Program-made: the position numbers and the translations under genes
Part shown: piece by piece, positions 54,181-63,127 of the stretch
Position numbering within the stretch: position 1 is the stretch's first letter
Layout of the letters: each line of letters begins with the position of its first letter
NCBI RefSeq assembly: GCF_029891575.1
Contig: NZ_JARZHF010000007.1
Span: 1-64,000 of the forward strand
Reading direction: 5' to 3'
Source of the DNA: Salipaludibacillus daqingensis
GTDB taxonomy: Bacteria > Bacillota > Bacilli > Bacillales > Salisediminibacteriaceae
Length of the DNA: 64,000 bases
The notes under the pieces: model-generated
The model's database searches: none
What the model was told of the DNA's origin: nothing
The model's input: the letters and a program-made list of their open reading frames with translations, nothing else

Positions 54181-54218
54181 GAGAGGTTCTAGCTCACACC
54201 CTCTATAAAAAACTAAGG
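54181..54218 (+). ncRNA. preQ1-I riboswitch aptamer
   Basis: GAGAGGTTCTAGCT, then ACACCCTCT and TATAAAAAACTAAGG, match the preQ1 class I aptamer. P1 is AGAGG/CCTCT with the ligand-binding loop between, and the A-rich tail AAAAACTAA forms the H-type pseudoknot. A single extra C lies in the P1-L2 stretch (AGCTCACACCC) relative to the common form. It precedes queC and senses the product side of the pathway, so binding should shut off transcription. Confidence 0.93.
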
Positions 54219-54260
54219 AACTTTTTACTTCACCATATCCTTAGGGGTATGGTGTTTTTT
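54213..54260 (+). terminator. preQ1 riboswitch expression platform (terminator/antiterminator)
   Basis: CACCATATCC (54231-54240) pairs over 10 bp with GGGTATGGTG (54245-54254) around TTAG, followed by six T: the terminator. CTAAGGA (54213-54219) pairs with TCCTTAG (54238-54244): the antiterminator. The first partner is part of the aptamer pseudoknot tail, so the two states exclude each other. Confidence 0.9.
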
Positions 54261-54312
54261 GATGTGAAAAGATAAATAACATAGGGTTTTGGACATAAAG
54301 GAGTAGAGACTA

Positions 54313-54966
54313 ATGAAGAAAGAAAAAGCACTGGTCGTTTTCAGTGGTGGACAAGATAGCACGACGTGTCTGTTTTGGGCGTTGGATAAGTTCAAAGAAG
54401 TCGAAGCCGTGACGTTTGACTATAATCAGCGTCATCAATTAGAAATTAACATTGCGCAAGATATAGCAAAAGAATTAGGTGTAAAAAATACGCTGTTAAA
54501 TATGTCCTTGTTGAATCAATTATCTCCTAGTGCACTGACGAGAGAAGACATTAATATCGAAGAAAAAGATGGAGAACTTCCGTCAACTTTTGTGGAAGGA
54601 CGGAATCATTTATTTTTGTCATTTGCAGCGATTTTAGCGAAACAAATTGGAGCTAAACACATTATTACAGGAGTGTGTGAAACAGACTTTAGTGGATATC
54701 CAGATTGTCGAGATATATTTGTGAAATCGTTGAATGTATCTCTGAATTTGGCGATGGACGATACGTTTGTTATAGATACACCATTAATGTGGCTTGATAA
54801 AGCAGAAACGTGGAAGTTAGCAGACGAGCTAGGTGCTTTTCGGTTTGTTCGGGAAAGGACACTGACTTGTTACAACGGGATTATTGCTGATGGTTGTGGA
54901 GAGTGTCCAGCCTGTATTTTACGCAAAAAAGGATTGGATAAGTATTTGAAAGAGAAGGGTGAATAA
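54313..54966 (+). CDS. queC: 7-cyano-7-deazaguanine synthase QueC
   Basis: Converts 7-carboxy-7-deazaguanine to preQ0 with ATP and ammonia. The 217-aa protein has the PP-loop [17 protein letters not shown] near residue 10. A zinc site is formed by Cys residues in [18 protein letters not shown] near residue 190. The family stretch [21 protein letters not shown] lies near residue 120. It is the first gene after the preQ1 riboswitch. The stop overlaps the queD start by one base (TAATG). Confidence 0.95.
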   Translation: MKKEKALVVFSGGQDSTTCLFWALDKFKEVEAVTFDYNQRHQLEINIAQDIAKELGVKNTLLNMSLLNQLSPSALTREDINIEEKDGELPSTFVEGRNHLFLSFAAILAKQIGAKHIITGVCETDFSGYPDCRDIFVKSLNVSLNLAMDDTFVIDTPLMWLDKAETWKLADELGAFRFVRERTLTCYNGIIADGCGECPACILRKKGLDKYLKEKGE

Positions 54967-55451
54967 TGATGTACGATTTTAAAATTGTCGAGAATTTAGA
55001 AAAAATAAATGAAGATATTCAGAAGGAACAATTAAAATATCATTCCAAAAGAGTGATGGTAAGCAAAGAATTTACATTTGATGCAGCACACCATTTGCAT
55101 TGTTACGAAGGAAAGTGTAAGAACTTACATGGTCATACGTATAAAGTTATTTTTGGGATAAGTGGCTTTGTTGATTCTATTGGATTAATGATTGATTTTG
55201 GTGATATTAAAGAGATTTGGAAAAATGAAATAGAAGTCCATCTTGACCATCGCTATATTAACGAAACGCTTCCTCCTATGAACACAACAGCAGAAAATAT
55301 GGTCGTTTGGATTTACGAAAAAATGTCTGAGTCTTTAGTGCACAATCAAACGATGAGTGTTGATCAAGGAGCAAGAGTAGAATTTGTAAGGTTGTTTGAA
55401 ACACCAACGAGTTATGCAGAGGCGAGACGGGAGTGGATGGAAGTTGAGTAA
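54966..55451 (+). CDS. queD: 6-carboxy-5,6,7,8-tetrahydropterin synthase QueD
   Basis: Makes 6-carboxytetrahydropterin from dihydroneopterin triphosphate, the first dedicated step of queuosine synthesis. The 161-aa protein has an unusual 28-residue N-terminal extension before the catalytic core. The zinc histidines are in FTFDAAHHLHC and NLHGHTYKV. The catalytic Cys is in CYEGKCKNLHG, and LDHRYIN with PTAENMV-like NTTAENMVVWIYE is present. A second ATG at 54969 is equally possible. The 3' end overlaps queE. Confidence 0.93.
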   Translation: MMYDFKIVENLEKINEDIQKEQLKYHSKRVMVSKEFTFDAAHHLHCYEGKCKNLHGHTYKVIFGISGFVDSIGLMIDFGDIKEIWKNEIEVHLDHRYINETLPPMNTTAENMVVWIYEKMSESLVHNQTMSVDQGARVEFVRLFETPTSYAEARREWMEVE

Positions 55452-56175
55452 TTCAATCCCGGTATTAGAAATTTTCGGACCGACTATTCAAGGAGAAGGG
55501 ATGGTAATCGGTAAAAAAACGATGTTTGTGCGAACCGCTGGTTGTGACTATTCATGTGAGTGGTGTGACTCGGCTTTTACGTGGGATGGAAGTGCGAAAG
55601 AAGAGATCGTTCAAATGAAAGCAGAGGAGGTTTGGGATGAGTTAAACAATCTTGCTCATGGTAACTTCTCACATGTGACGATTTCAGGAGGGAATCCAGC
55701 GTTGTTAAAAAACCTTAAGCAACTGATCACGATATTTAACGAAAACAACGTAGACGTTGCGATCGAAACGCAAGGAAGTGTCTGGCAAGATTGGTTCCTT
55801 GATGTAAATGATTTAACGATTTCTCCTAAACCTCCTAGTTCAAAAATGAAAACAAATTACGATGCTCTTGACTCTATTATTACACGATTAACTGAAGAAG
55901 GAAGACAACAACATACAAGTTTAAAAGTTGTCGTATTTGATGAGGTTGATTTTGCGTATGCAAAAGAGATAACGAAACGATATCCGCACATTTCGTTTTA
56001 TTTACAAGTTGGAAACGAAGATATCGATACGACAAATAATCAATTATTAGCGGAAGATTTATTTAAGAAATATCAATGGTTGATTGATAGAACACTTGAT
56101 GATGAGGAACTTAACGATGCGAGAGTTCTGCCTCAATTACACACATTGTTGTGGGGGAATAAGAGAGGTGTATGA
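55444..56175 (+). CDS. queE: 7-carboxy-7-deazaguanine synthase QueE
   Basis: A radical-SAM enzyme that contracts the pterin ring to 7-carboxy-7-deazaguanine; 243 aa. The cluster motif CDYSCEWC (CxxxCxxC) lies near residue 35. The N-terminus IPVLEIFGPTIQGEG and the ISGGNPAL segment near residue 80 are family signatures. The proposed start is TTG 55444, eight bases inside queD, after GGGAGTGG. Earlier frame starts lie deep in queD and would add residues with no family match. Confidence 0.93.
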   Translation: MSNSIPVLEIFGPTIQGEGMVIGKKTMFVRTAGCDYSCEWCDSAFTWDGSAKEEIVQMKAEEVWDELNNLAHGNFSHVTISGGNPALLKNLKQLITIFNENNVDVAIETQGSVWQDWFLDVNDLTISPKPPSSKMKTNYDALDSIITRLTEEGRQQHTSLKVVVFDEVDFAYAKEITKRYPHISFYLQVGNEDIDTTNNQLLAEDLFKKYQWLIDRTLDDEELNDARVLPQLHTLLWGNKRGV

Positions 56176-56288
56176 TTTCCTTTGGAAGTCAGAGGAGACC
56201 AAAACTTTCTAAGATAGATTCAGGTGGGCATTAAAAACGTTGATCATAGAACCGAAGTTGTTTCATATCAACTAATAGGGGTGATGGC

Positions 56289-57230
56289 ATGAATATAAAC
56301 AACGTCTTATTTGTTAGTCCGATGTACAAGGAATTAGAAGCGATTGTTAATAGAAAAGAAGGTGTAGAAAATAAACAGTTTCGCTTTATCTCAGAGGATA
56401 AAGTTTCAGCTGAGGATTATTTATGGGCAGATGTCTTCGTATCGTTTAAGCGACCAGGAAATTTTGATTTTGGGAATATTAAATGGGTTCACTCACTAGG
56501 AGCTGGGGTAGATAAGCTTTTGAGAGACGCTCCATGGAAAGACGATGTTCTACTAACGAGAACGATAAGTTCTTTTGGTCAAAAAATTAGCGAATACTGT
56601 TTAAGTTATCTATTACGAGATGTGCAGAACCATTATACATATGATCATCAGAAGCAAAATAAAGAGTGGAAAATGGTTGCTCCTATTCCGTTAAACGAAA
56701 AGAAGGCTGTCGTTTTTGGCACGGGAGTTATCGGACAAGAGGTAGCAAGAACGCTGTCATTCTTTGGTGTGAAAGTGTATGGTATATCATTAAGTGGAAC
56801 ATCAAAAGAGTATTTTACAGAAGTGTTTTTGTCTAACTCGGACTATCATCATGTTTTGCAAGATACGGATTATCTTATAAATACGATGCCTTTAACAGAG
56901 GATACGAAGTTGATGATCGATGAGGAGGTTCTTCATTCATGTAATGACGTCCTATTTATTAATGTAGGACGAGGAGAGTCAGTGAAAAATCAAGCATTGA
57001 TTCATTCATTGGCTAAAGGGCATGTGAAGTGGGCAATTTTAGATGTTTTTCAAGAAGAACCTCTTCCAGAAAGTGATCTTTTTTGGACACATCCGAAAGT
57101 CACTGTCACACCTCATATTTCAGCGATCACTACTGCAGAAGAAGGAATCGATTGTTTTTTAGAAACGTTCGATAAGCTGGAGCAGAACGAGGTGCTCCTT
57201 AATAAAGTGGATCTTGCTAAAGGTTTTTAA
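56289..57230 (+). CDS. D-2-hydroxyacid dehydrogenase family protein
   Basis: A 313-aa NAD-dependent dehydrogenase of the 2-hydroxyacid family. The Rossmann motif is VVFGTGVIGQEVARTLSFFG near residue 140. The catalytic residues are the Arg in FINVGRGESVKN near residue 228, the Glu in VFQEEPLPE near residue 257 and the His in VTPHISAI near residue 275. The N-terminal substrate domain is divergent. It follows queE by 113 bp, and no terminator is seen between them, so read-through is possible. The substrate is not known. Confidence 0.85.
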   Translation: MNINNVLFVSPMYKELEAIVNRKEGVENKQFRFISEDKVSAEDYLWADVFVSFKRPGNFDFGNIKWVHSLGAGVDKLLRDAPWKDDVLLTRTISSFGQKISEYCLSYLLRDVQNHYTYDHQKQNKEWKMVAPIPLNEKKAVVFGTGVIGQEVARTLSFFGVKVYGISLSGTSKEYFTEVFLSNSDYHHVLQDTDYLINTMPLTEDTKLMIDEEVLHSCNDVLFINVGRGESVKNQALIHSLAKGHVKWAILDVFQEEPLPESDLFWTHPKVTVTPHISAITTAEEGIDCFLETFDKLEQNEVLLNKVDLAKGF

Positions 57231-57313
57231 CGCATTCCCTTTGAAGCGCATTGGCGTTCAAGAATGATATATGGTAGTATCTAGAAGAATAATGAATGAG
57301 GAAGTGAGCGCAA

Positions 57314-57670
57314 GTGATTAAAATTACAATACCTAAACCAGATCTTACTATTTTCAAAAAAGTAGATCCAGAAGCTAGCAATATTTACGGTTTCACGGAT
57401 TTCCATCAAATTACGAGAGAAAAAGGTGGCATTTTTATGTTTTATAATGCCGACAATGAGCTCTTGTTTGTTGGGAAAGCAAGAAAGATCAGACAGCGAA
57501 TAAAAAAGCACTTTGAAGATAACGTCTCAGTTATGAAAAACCATCGAAACGAAGTAACTAAAATCGAAGTGTGCATCGTAGATGATCCAATGGAGAGAGA
57601 AATTTACGAAACGTATATTGTGAATACGCTGAAAGCGAAATACAATGTAGATAAAGTATTTTTTCAGTAA
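57314..57670 (+). CDS. GIY-YIG nuclease domain protein, UvrC-like (YurQ type)
   Basis: A 118-aa single-domain protein. GGIFMFYNADNELLFVGKAR near residue 38 takes the GIY-YIG place (Tyr in MFY; Gly in FVGKA). It is followed by the conserved Arg in KIRQRIKKHF and Glu in MEREIYETYIV. This is close to the UvrC N-terminal nuclease and to B. subtilis YurQ. It lacks the other UvrC domains, so any repair role would be accessory. GTG 57314 follows GAGGAAGTGAGC; there is no ATG nearby. Confidence 0.82.
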   Translation: MIKITIPKPDLTIFKKVDPEASNIYGFTDFHQITREKGGIFMFYNADNELLFVGKARKIRQRIKKHFEDNVSVMKNHRNEVTKIEVCIVDDPMEREIYETYIVNTLKAKYNVDKVFFQ

Positions 57671-57681
57671 AATATATATTG

Positions 57682-57725
57682 AAAGCAATAAGCCGATTAT
57701 TTAAATGGCGCTTATTGCTTTTTTT
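57682..57725 (+). terminator. Terminator after the GIY-YIG gene
   Basis: AAGCAATAAGCC pairs with GGCGCTTATTGCTT (one bulge), followed by TTTTTTT. Confidence 0.9.
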
Positions 57726-57780
57726 ATTGCCGTAAATCTTTTTAAAGTTGGAAATAAAAATAAGTTTTTAAGGAAAATGT

Positions 57781-57805
57781 GTTACTTTTGACATGTTGCT
57801 TCGTC
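57781..57805 (+). promoter_or_regulatory. Candidate ECF sigma autoregulatory promoter
   Basis: GTTAC (57781-57785) and CGTC (57802-57805) are 16 bp apart. This resembles the tGtAAC-N16/17-CGwC pattern of Bacillus ECF factors such as SigX and SigW, and it lies just upstream of the ECF gene. The match to the -35 is partial. Confidence 0.45.
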
Positions 57806-57829
57806 TAACGGGATAAGGGAGGAAAGAAT

Positions 57830-58345
57830 ATGGAAGACTTCGAGAGGGTTTATAGAACAGAAAGTGATCGTATCTACTCTTATATTCGTATGCTTGTAAA
57901 AGACGAGACACTTGCTGAAGATTTAACTCAGGATACATTTGTCAAAGCATTTCAAGGTCAAAGTCATTTTCGCCATGAATCCCAAACGACGACATGGTTA
58001 ATTCGAATTGCTCGAAATGTAACGATTGATTATTTACGAAAGCGAAAGCCGTTTCTCCTTTTTTCATTAGAAACCGGTATTCACTTGGAAAGCAAAGAAC
58101 ATGTGGAACGTTCAGTCGTTGCTGATGAAGAAGCGCAGGAATTATATAAAAAGATATCCAAATTGAAACGATCGTATCGAGAAGTGGTTATGTTAAGGAA
58201 AATTCATGAACTGTCCATCGCCGAAACTGCCGATACGCTCGAATGGTCGGAAGCAAAAGTAAAGATGACACTTAAAAGAGCACTCGAAAAGTTACAAGTT
58301 AATTATGGATCGGAGGAGGTTTTTCAAGATGAAAACAAATCTTAA
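57830..58345 (+). CDS. ECF-subfamily RNA polymerase sigma factor
   Basis: A 171-aa extracytoplasmic-function sigma factor. Region 2 covers residues 1-75, with YIRMLVKDETLAEDLTQDTFVKAF and WLIRIARNVTIDYLRKRKP. Region 4 is near residues 115-160, with YREVVMLRKIHELSIAETADTL and WSEAKVKMTLKRALEKL. It should direct polymerase to envelope-stress or related promoters. GGGAGGAAAG precedes the ATG. The anti-sigma gene starts within its 3' end, the usual sigma/anti-sigma pair. It resembles SigX/SigW, but I cannot name it. Confidence 0.93.
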   Translation: MEDFERVYRTESDRIYSYIRMLVKDETLAEDLTQDTFVKAFQGQSHFRHESQTTTWLIRIARNVTIDYLRKRKPFLLFSLETGIHLESKEHVERSVVADEEAQELYKKISKLKRSYREVVMLRKIHELSIAETADTLEWSEAKVKMTLKRALEKLQVNYGSEEVFQDENKS

Positions 58346-59252
58346 GTGGACAAAACTCCGTCGTTTTAACCGGTCAGAAGAAGCAAAAGAAGAAACGTTT
58401 CAAAAAATTCAAAATCGACTTCGTGAACCGAACACATCTTCAAGGAAGAAATCTTTTTGGCAACCAGTCGTTACAATTGTTGCATTATGTATCCTTGTAA
58501 TCCTTGTTACTTCTGAATTCTTAAATAGCGATGGAAGTCAGAAGAGAGCTTTTTTGGAAGAAGGAACTCCCATCGATCATTTAGCATTAGAAAGAGGAAC
58601 GGATGAACAGGAATGGTTATTGGAAAGATATACAGATGAAACGCTTGAAATTCGTCATCAAGAGCAAATCGATGAATTCACGGAACTAGCGGCAGGAGAA
58701 CATTCCATTGTGGATCATGATATTGACAGTGACTTTCAAGTATTAATTACCAAAACGAATGAAGAAAAAAATTTATTGAATTTTGAATTCCAACGAGAGG
58801 TTACTTACGTATCGGTTTCTGGAGAATCAGAAGTCTATCAATTAAGTCATGAAGTAGGAGATCGTTTATTATCTTGGTATTCTTTTTGGCCTAGTATGAC
58901 GATTACTGAAGTAGAATTTTCTCCATTCGAAGGTGATGATCAAAGCACTTGGGTGGAAGGGGAAGAAGAGGAGTCGATAATCATTGAAGATGAGGAATGG
59001 CTTGAACGTTTCCAAGACTTAGTGGAGAAGGACTTGCCAGAACGAGTCGACGAACGATTATCTCGCGAACGATTTTTTATGAGTCTTGGATATCAAGAAC
59101 GCGATGGTGGAAATTTATCTTTCAACTTAGATATTCGTGAAGACGATGTTCTCATTTCAACGGATGTTAATCAACAGCGTGGAGAGACCTTTCGTTATGA
59201 TAGTGAAATGAAGGAATTGTTTGACGAAATCTTAGAAGCAAGTACTCCCTGA
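58329..59252 (+). CDS. Membrane anti-sigma factor
   Basis: A 307-aa single-pass membrane protein encoded behind the ECF gene. A short N-terminal cytoplasmic part rich in Arg and Lys (about 36 residues) should bind the sigma factor. One membrane helix, WQPVVTIVALCILVILVTSEF, lies near residues 40-60, and an acidic extracellular domain of about 245 residues follows. No zinc ZAS motif (HxxxCxxC) is visible. It is not a sequence family I can name; the call rests on position, overlap (17 bp) and layout. ATG 58329 follows GGAGGAGG. Confidence 0.78.
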   Translation: MKTNLKWTKLRRFNRSEEAKEETFQKIQNRLREPNTSSRKKSFWQPVVTIVALCILVILVTSEFLNSDGSQKRAFLEEGTPIDHLALERGTDEQEWLLERYTDETLEIRHQEQIDEFTELAAGEHSIVDHDIDSDFQVLITKTNEEKNLLNFEFQREVTYVSVSGESEVYQLSHEVGDRLLSWYSFWPSMTITEVEFSPFEGDDQSTWVEGEEEESIIIEDEEWLERFQDLVEKDLPERVDERLSRERFFMSLGYQERDGGNLSFNLDIREDDVLISTDVNQQRGETFRYDSEMKELFDEILEASTP

Positions 59253-59265
59253 TGGGTACTTGCTC
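59236..59265 (+). terminator. Terminator overlapping the anti-sigma stop codon
   Basis: AGCAAGTAC pairs with GTACTTGCT around TCCCTGATGG, followed by CTTTATT. Its left arm lies inside the last codons of the gene. Confidence 0.75.
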
Positions 59266-59289
59266 TTTATTATTTCATTCAGGTGCATA

Positions 59290-59324
59290 AAAAACGACTA
59301 GATACTATCTAGCCGCTTTTTGAG
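59290..59324. terminator. Bidirectional terminator before guaC
   Basis: AAAAACGACTAGATA pairs with TATCTAGCCGCTTTTT (two mismatches), with A-run and T-run on both sides. It lies between the convergent anti-sigma and guaC genes. Confidence 0.82.
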
Positions 59325-59361
59325 AATTATTTATATTAAATGTCACTATGGAAAAGAAAAA

Positions 59362-60345
59362 TTAGTAAACTTTATCACCATTAAAGATGGAATTCTTTAC
59401 GATGACATAATCAACTTGACGAATATGTTCTAACTTATTTCCACCAGCATAAGAAATGGCTGATTGAAGATCTTGTTCCATTTCTTTTAACGTATCTACT
59501 AAAGAACCTTTATGTTCAACAAATACTTTTTTGCCTTCCACGTTTCTTTTTTCACCTTTTTGGAATTCAGAAGCAGATCCAAAGTACTCTTTAAAACGTT
59601 TCCCTTCTTTTTCAACCGTTTCTCCAGGGGATTCGTCGTGCCCTGCAAATAACGAACCAATCATAACCATGGTAGCACCAAATCGAACAGATTTAGCTAC
59701 GTCGCCATGAGTACGGATTCCTCCGTCAGCAATAATTGGTTTACTTGCAGCTTTCGCACACCAACGAAGAGCAGCTAATTGCCAACCACCTGTGCCAAAT
59801 CCGGTCTTCAATTTTGTGATGCATACTTTCCCTGGACCAATACCTACTTTTGTTGCATCTGCACCAGCTCGTTCTAATTCTCTAACAGCTTCTGGTGTCC
59901 CTACGTTTCCTGCGATAAGAAAACTCTCAGGCAAGACTTTTTTGATATAGCGTATCATTTCGATGACTTCATTAGAATGTCCGTGAGCAATATCTATCGT
60001 AATGTAGTCTGGGTAGAGACCATCATCGGCTAATTGTTGTACGAATTTATATTCATCTTCTTTTACTCCAACACTAATAGAAGAGTATAAGAACCTTGCG
60101 TTCATGTCTTTAATGAAAGAGAGTCTTTTTTCTGGTTCAAAACGGTGCATAATGTAAAAGTAATTATTTTCAGCTAAAAATATCGCGATTTTTTCATCAA
60201 CAATCGTCTGCATATTAGCAGGTACGACTGGTAATTTAAATGTGCGTCCTCCTAAAGTGACCGAAGTATCACATTCAGATCTGCTTTTTACGATACACTT
60301 TGCTGGAACCAGTTGGATGTCTTCATAATCAAATGCATTATCCAT
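59362..60345 (-). CDS. guaC: GMP reductase
   Basis: Reduces GMP to IMP with NADPH in purine salvage; 327 aa, the length of the Bacillus type 2 enzymes. It starts [19 protein letters not shown]. The substrate and catalytic region has the active cysteine in [19 protein letters not shown] near residue 175, then [19 protein letters not shown] near residue 206 and [15 protein letters not shown] near residue 230. ATG 60345 follows TTAGGAGTG by a normal distance; the longer frame from 60378 has no ribosome site. It is monocistronic. Confidence 0.95.
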   Translation of the reverse strand: MDNAFDYEDIQLVPAKCIVKSRSECDTSVTLGGRTFKLPVVPANMQTIVDEKIAIFLAENNYFYIMHRFEPEKRLSFIKDMNARFLYSSISVGVKEDEYKFVQQLADDGLYPDYITIDIAHGHSNEVIEMIRYIKKVLPESFLIAGNVGTPEAVRELERAGADATKVGIGPGKVCITKLKTGFGTGGWQLAALRWCAKAASKPIIADGGIRTHGDVAKSVRFGATMVMIGSLFAGHDESPGETVEKEGKRFKEYFGSASEFQKGEKRNVEGKKVFVEHKGSLVDTLKEMEQDLQSAISYAGGNKLEHIRQVDYVIVKNSIFNGDKVY

Positions 60346-60550
60346 GATATCACTCCTAAAAACGAATATTAGATTCATTTTGTTTTTTTAATGTTCGTCC
60401 ATAGGATAATTTACATCATTTTGATGCTCTTGTCAAAGTTTTTGTTGCTAAATTAGCAAGTATGACGTTTACTTAAACAACATAGTCAATTAATAAGTTC
60501 TTAACAAAGGATTGTTATAATAAGGTTATCTTAAAATGGAGGTGTATAAA

Positions 60551-61339
60551 ATGGATGTACGTGCGATGTTTATTGATATGGATGGAACGTTACTAACGAC
60601 TTCAAACGAAATATCTAAACGAAATAGAGAAGCAATTTACAGTCTTATTAATCAAGGTGTAAAAGTGTTTCTTGCTACTGGGAGACAATATGAAATTACT
60701 GCCCCATATCACCGATCGCTAAGTTTAAAAACACCGATGATTTGTTTAAACGGAGCATCGATTCATGATGGACGAACAGGGAAAGCGATCCAAACAAAAC
60801 CAGTCGTTTTAGATAACAAACGGTTACATCATCTTACGAGTGATGATTCATGTAATGTTATCATTCATGCAGCGGATGGTCTTTATTGTAAGCGATCAAA
60901 TGCAGAAATTGATGAATGGACAAGAGAAGGGCAAATTCCTCCTCGATATATTGGTGATTTAAGAAAGGCGACTTATCAAGACGTATTAAAATACAGTATT
61001 CGTACAGAGAAAAAAAGCTCAGACTATTCGACATTGTTTTCAGATGCAACGGATGTGATAAACTGGGATGATGGTTTTGAGATGGTTGCTCGAGGAGTAT
61101 CAAAATGGTCAGCTATTCAAACACTTTTACGTGCTTATCGAATATCTCCAAAAGAAGTAGTAACAATGGGGGACGGACCTAATGATGTTCAAATGCTTTC
61201 TAGAGCAGGTAAAGGAGTTGCTATGGGTAATGCATCAACCTTTGTTAAAGCGAAAGCAGATTTTGTAACGAGTCATCATGAAGAGGACGGGCTGGCTGAA
61301 TTTATAGAACAACATGTTATTCGGTCATTTGCAGTGTAA
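60551..61339 (+). CDS. Cof-type HAD-IIB phosphatase
   Basis: A 262-aa haloacid-dehalogenase phosphatase of the Cof/YwpJ group. The nucleophile motif is MFIDMDGTLLTT near residue 6 (first Asp nucleophile, second Asp acid-base). Motif II is FLATGRQYE near residue 40. Motif III/IV is VVTMGDGPNDVQMLSRAG near residue 207, followed by GVAMGNAS. It acts on phosphorylated sugars, flavin mononucleotide or similar small molecules. ATG 60551 follows GGAGGTG. A terminator at 61380 ends the gene. Confidence 0.92.
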   Translation: MDVRAMFIDMDGTLLTTSNEISKRNREAIYSLINQGVKVFLATGRQYEITAPYHRSLSLKTPMICLNGASIHDGRTGKAIQTKPVVLDNKRLHHLTSDDSCNVIIHAADGLYCKRSNAEIDEWTREGQIPPRYIGDLRKATYQDVLKYSIRTEKKSSDYSTLFSDATDVINWDDGFEMVARGVSKWSAIQTLLRAYRISPKEVVTMGDGPNDVQMLSRAGKGVAMGNASTFVKAKADFVTSHHEEDGLAEFIEQHVIRSFAV

Positions 61340-61379
61340 TGTGTTTAGAGTTAGTAACTGAATAAAGCATGTACCTAAC

Positions 61380-61406
61380 CCGAATCGACAAGGCGATTCG
61401 GATTTT
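61380..61406 (+). terminator. Terminator after the HAD phosphatase gene
   Basis: CCGAATCG pairs perfectly with CGATTCGG around ACAAGG and is followed by ATTTTTG. Confidence 0.88.
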
Positions 61407-61483
61407 TGTGTGAAAAATGATAGTGCACATCATTAAATGTTATGCTTATGAAAGAGTGTTATTCGAAAAGGAGTTGAAATAAG

Positions 61484-61666
61484 ATGAGATATGTTAAATC
61501 GCAAATGAAACAATTAATTAAAGAAAATGAAGCGCTACAAAAGCAGTTAAAAGTACTTATGAAAGAACACGACTTGGAGAAACCTTACGCAATGAAGGCA
61601 TTGTATCATGCCGAAGTGACTGAAGGTGGGAAGTATCAGTTGGCTTATCAAGCATTAGAGAAATAA
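61484..61666 (+). CDS. Hypothetical protein, 60 aa
   Basis: I do not recognise it. The product begins MRYVKSQMKQLIKENEALQK, a predicted amphipathic helix or short coiled coil over residues 1-30, followed by MKALYHAEVTEGGKYQLAY. It has no membrane segment. The ribosome site AAAAGGAG at normal spacing before the ATG is good. The gene lies between a terminator and the TnpB element and probably has its own promoter. Confidence 0.62.
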   Translation: MRYVKSQMKQLIKENEALQKQLKVLMKEHDLEKPYAMKALYHAEVTEGGKYQLAYQALEK

Positions 61667-61870
61667 CGAACGCACGATATTACCCTTGGTCATTTTCATT
61701 CCCCCTACATTTGTTTGAGTCACTCCTTGTTACGTTCGTCGCGAATGTGAAGGTGTTTTTGTCACCAATCCTTAATGAGTGCATCAAAACAAGTTTTGCT
61801 TAACCCTTGAATATATTGGCTTCATTTTTTCGAGTCTTGTATCCTTTTATTTATAATGATAATTTCATAA

Positions 61871-62010
61871 TTGAACTACCCGCCACTTCATTGCTCTTGC
61901 GAACTATTTGAAGTGGGGGATTCCTAAGAACACCTTCGTAACCGAAAGTTTTGATTAGGCTATCCCCGTCGCACCGACGGTTAGAAGCCTTATAGCTTCG
62001 TTTTTAAGAT
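61871..62010 (-). ncRNA. Candidate omega RNA (reRNA) scaffold of TnpB
   Basis: In this family the guide RNA scaffold covers the 3' end of tnpB and the right end of the element. Here the minus strand runs from the tnpB tail through a stem-loop (61882-61917) to the conserved end TAGTTCAA. The guide would start directly after, at 61870 going down to about 61855, TTATGAAATTATCATT. The 5' boundary is a guess. Confidence 0.6.
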
Positions 62011-63127
62011 TTAATCCTGCGTTCTTATCGCGGTCGTGATGCACACCACAAACACACGTCCACTCCCGCAAATTCAAATCTTTCACGTCTTTGTTTTTAT
62101 AGCCACAATTGGAACATCGTTGGGAGCTAGGGAAGGTTTTACTCACTTCCACCACCGTCTTCCCGTACCATTCAGCTTTATATTTCAACATGGTCTTGAA
62201 TTGGAACCAAGATACGTCAGCGATGGATTTAGCTGTTTTCTTATTTTTCATCATGTTCGATACTTGCAGACTCTCCACTCCGATAATATCGTGATTTTTG
62301 ATAATATCCGTCGAAGTCTTATGCAAGAAATCTGTCCGCTTGTTTTCCATCTTTTCGTGCATTCGAGCGACCTTGATTCGTTGCTTATTCCAGTTGCTAG
62401 AACCGATGACTCGCCTTGATAGAATCTGTTGAGCCTTTGCTAACTTTTGTTCTAACGACTTGAAATAACGATTGTTTTTGTATCTTGTTCCATCTGCAAG
62501 GATAGCGAAGTCTTTTAGTCCTAAGTCAACGCCTGTACTGGCGTTTGTCTTCGGCATGTCAACGACGTCTGTTTCAGCTAAGATCGACACAAAGTACTTA
62601 CCGCTTGGATTGCGTCGTATGGTCGCATTGATGATTCGTCCATCCACGTCACGACTTTTAGCAAACCGAACAAGACCAAGCTTCGGCAACTTGATGTGTT
62701 TACTTGAAACAGCGATATTTCCATTGGTTTGCTTTGTGGTATAGGACTGTACCTTGTTCTTTTTACTTTTAAATGTAGGGGCTTTGGTTTGTTTTTTATA
62801 ATACCGTTGGTAAGAATCAGCGAGGTTTTCAACGGATTTTTGCAGGGAAATACTATCCACTTCTTTTAAGAAAGGATACTGCTCTTTTAACTGGCGAACC
62901 GCTTTAATCGAGTCGTATTTGTTGAAAAACTCCCCTTTCCAGTTATTTGAAGGTAGCTGACCGTTTTGCACCATGTCTTCGACGATGTACCAGTAAGCGT
63001 CTTTTTGCTTCTGCTTACCGAGGAAGAAATTGAACACAAATCTAGAACAACCGAGCGTTTTATGAATGAGATCGACCTGTTTTTGGTTAGGAAAAAGACG
63101 AAATTTGAACGCTTTTTTTACGAACAT
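61955..63127 (-). CDS. tnpB: RNA-guided endonuclease TnpB
   Basis: A 390-aa TnpB of the IS605 superfamily, ancestor group of Cas12. The RuvC triad is intact: Asp in [17 protein letters not shown], Glu in [10 protein letters not shown] near residue 280, and Asp in [11 protein letters not shown] near residue 366. The zinc ribbon is [10 protein letters not shown] followed by CVCG. The N-terminal helix-turn-helix part [20 protein letters not shown] is normal. GAGGTGATG precedes the ATG. The length and motifs suggest an active nuclease that cuts the empty donor site guided by the element's own RNA. Confidence 0.95.
   Translation of the reverse strand: MFVKKAFKFRLFPNQKQVDLIHKTLGCSRFVFNFFLGKQKQKDAYWYIVEDMVQNGQLPSNNWKGEFFNKYDSIKAVRQLKEQYPFLKEVDSISLQKSVENLADSYQRYYKKQTKAPTFKSKKNKVQSYTTKQTNGNIAVSSKHIKLPKLGLVRFAKSRDVDGRIINATIRRNPSGKYFVSILAETDVVDMPKTNASTGVDLGLKDFAILADGTRYKNNRYFKSLEQKLAKAQQILSRRVIGSSNWNKQRIKVARMHEKMENKRTDFLHKTSTDIIKNHDIIGVESLQVSNMMKNKKTAKSIADVSWFQFKTMLKYKAEWYGKTVVEVSKTFPSSQRCSNCGYKNKDVKDLNLREWTCVCGVHHDRDKNAGLNLKNEAIRLLTVGATGIA

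Noticed and set aside
62036-62832. Several open frames inside the TnpB gene
   Set aside because: They are shadows of the intact tnpB frame with no family match.
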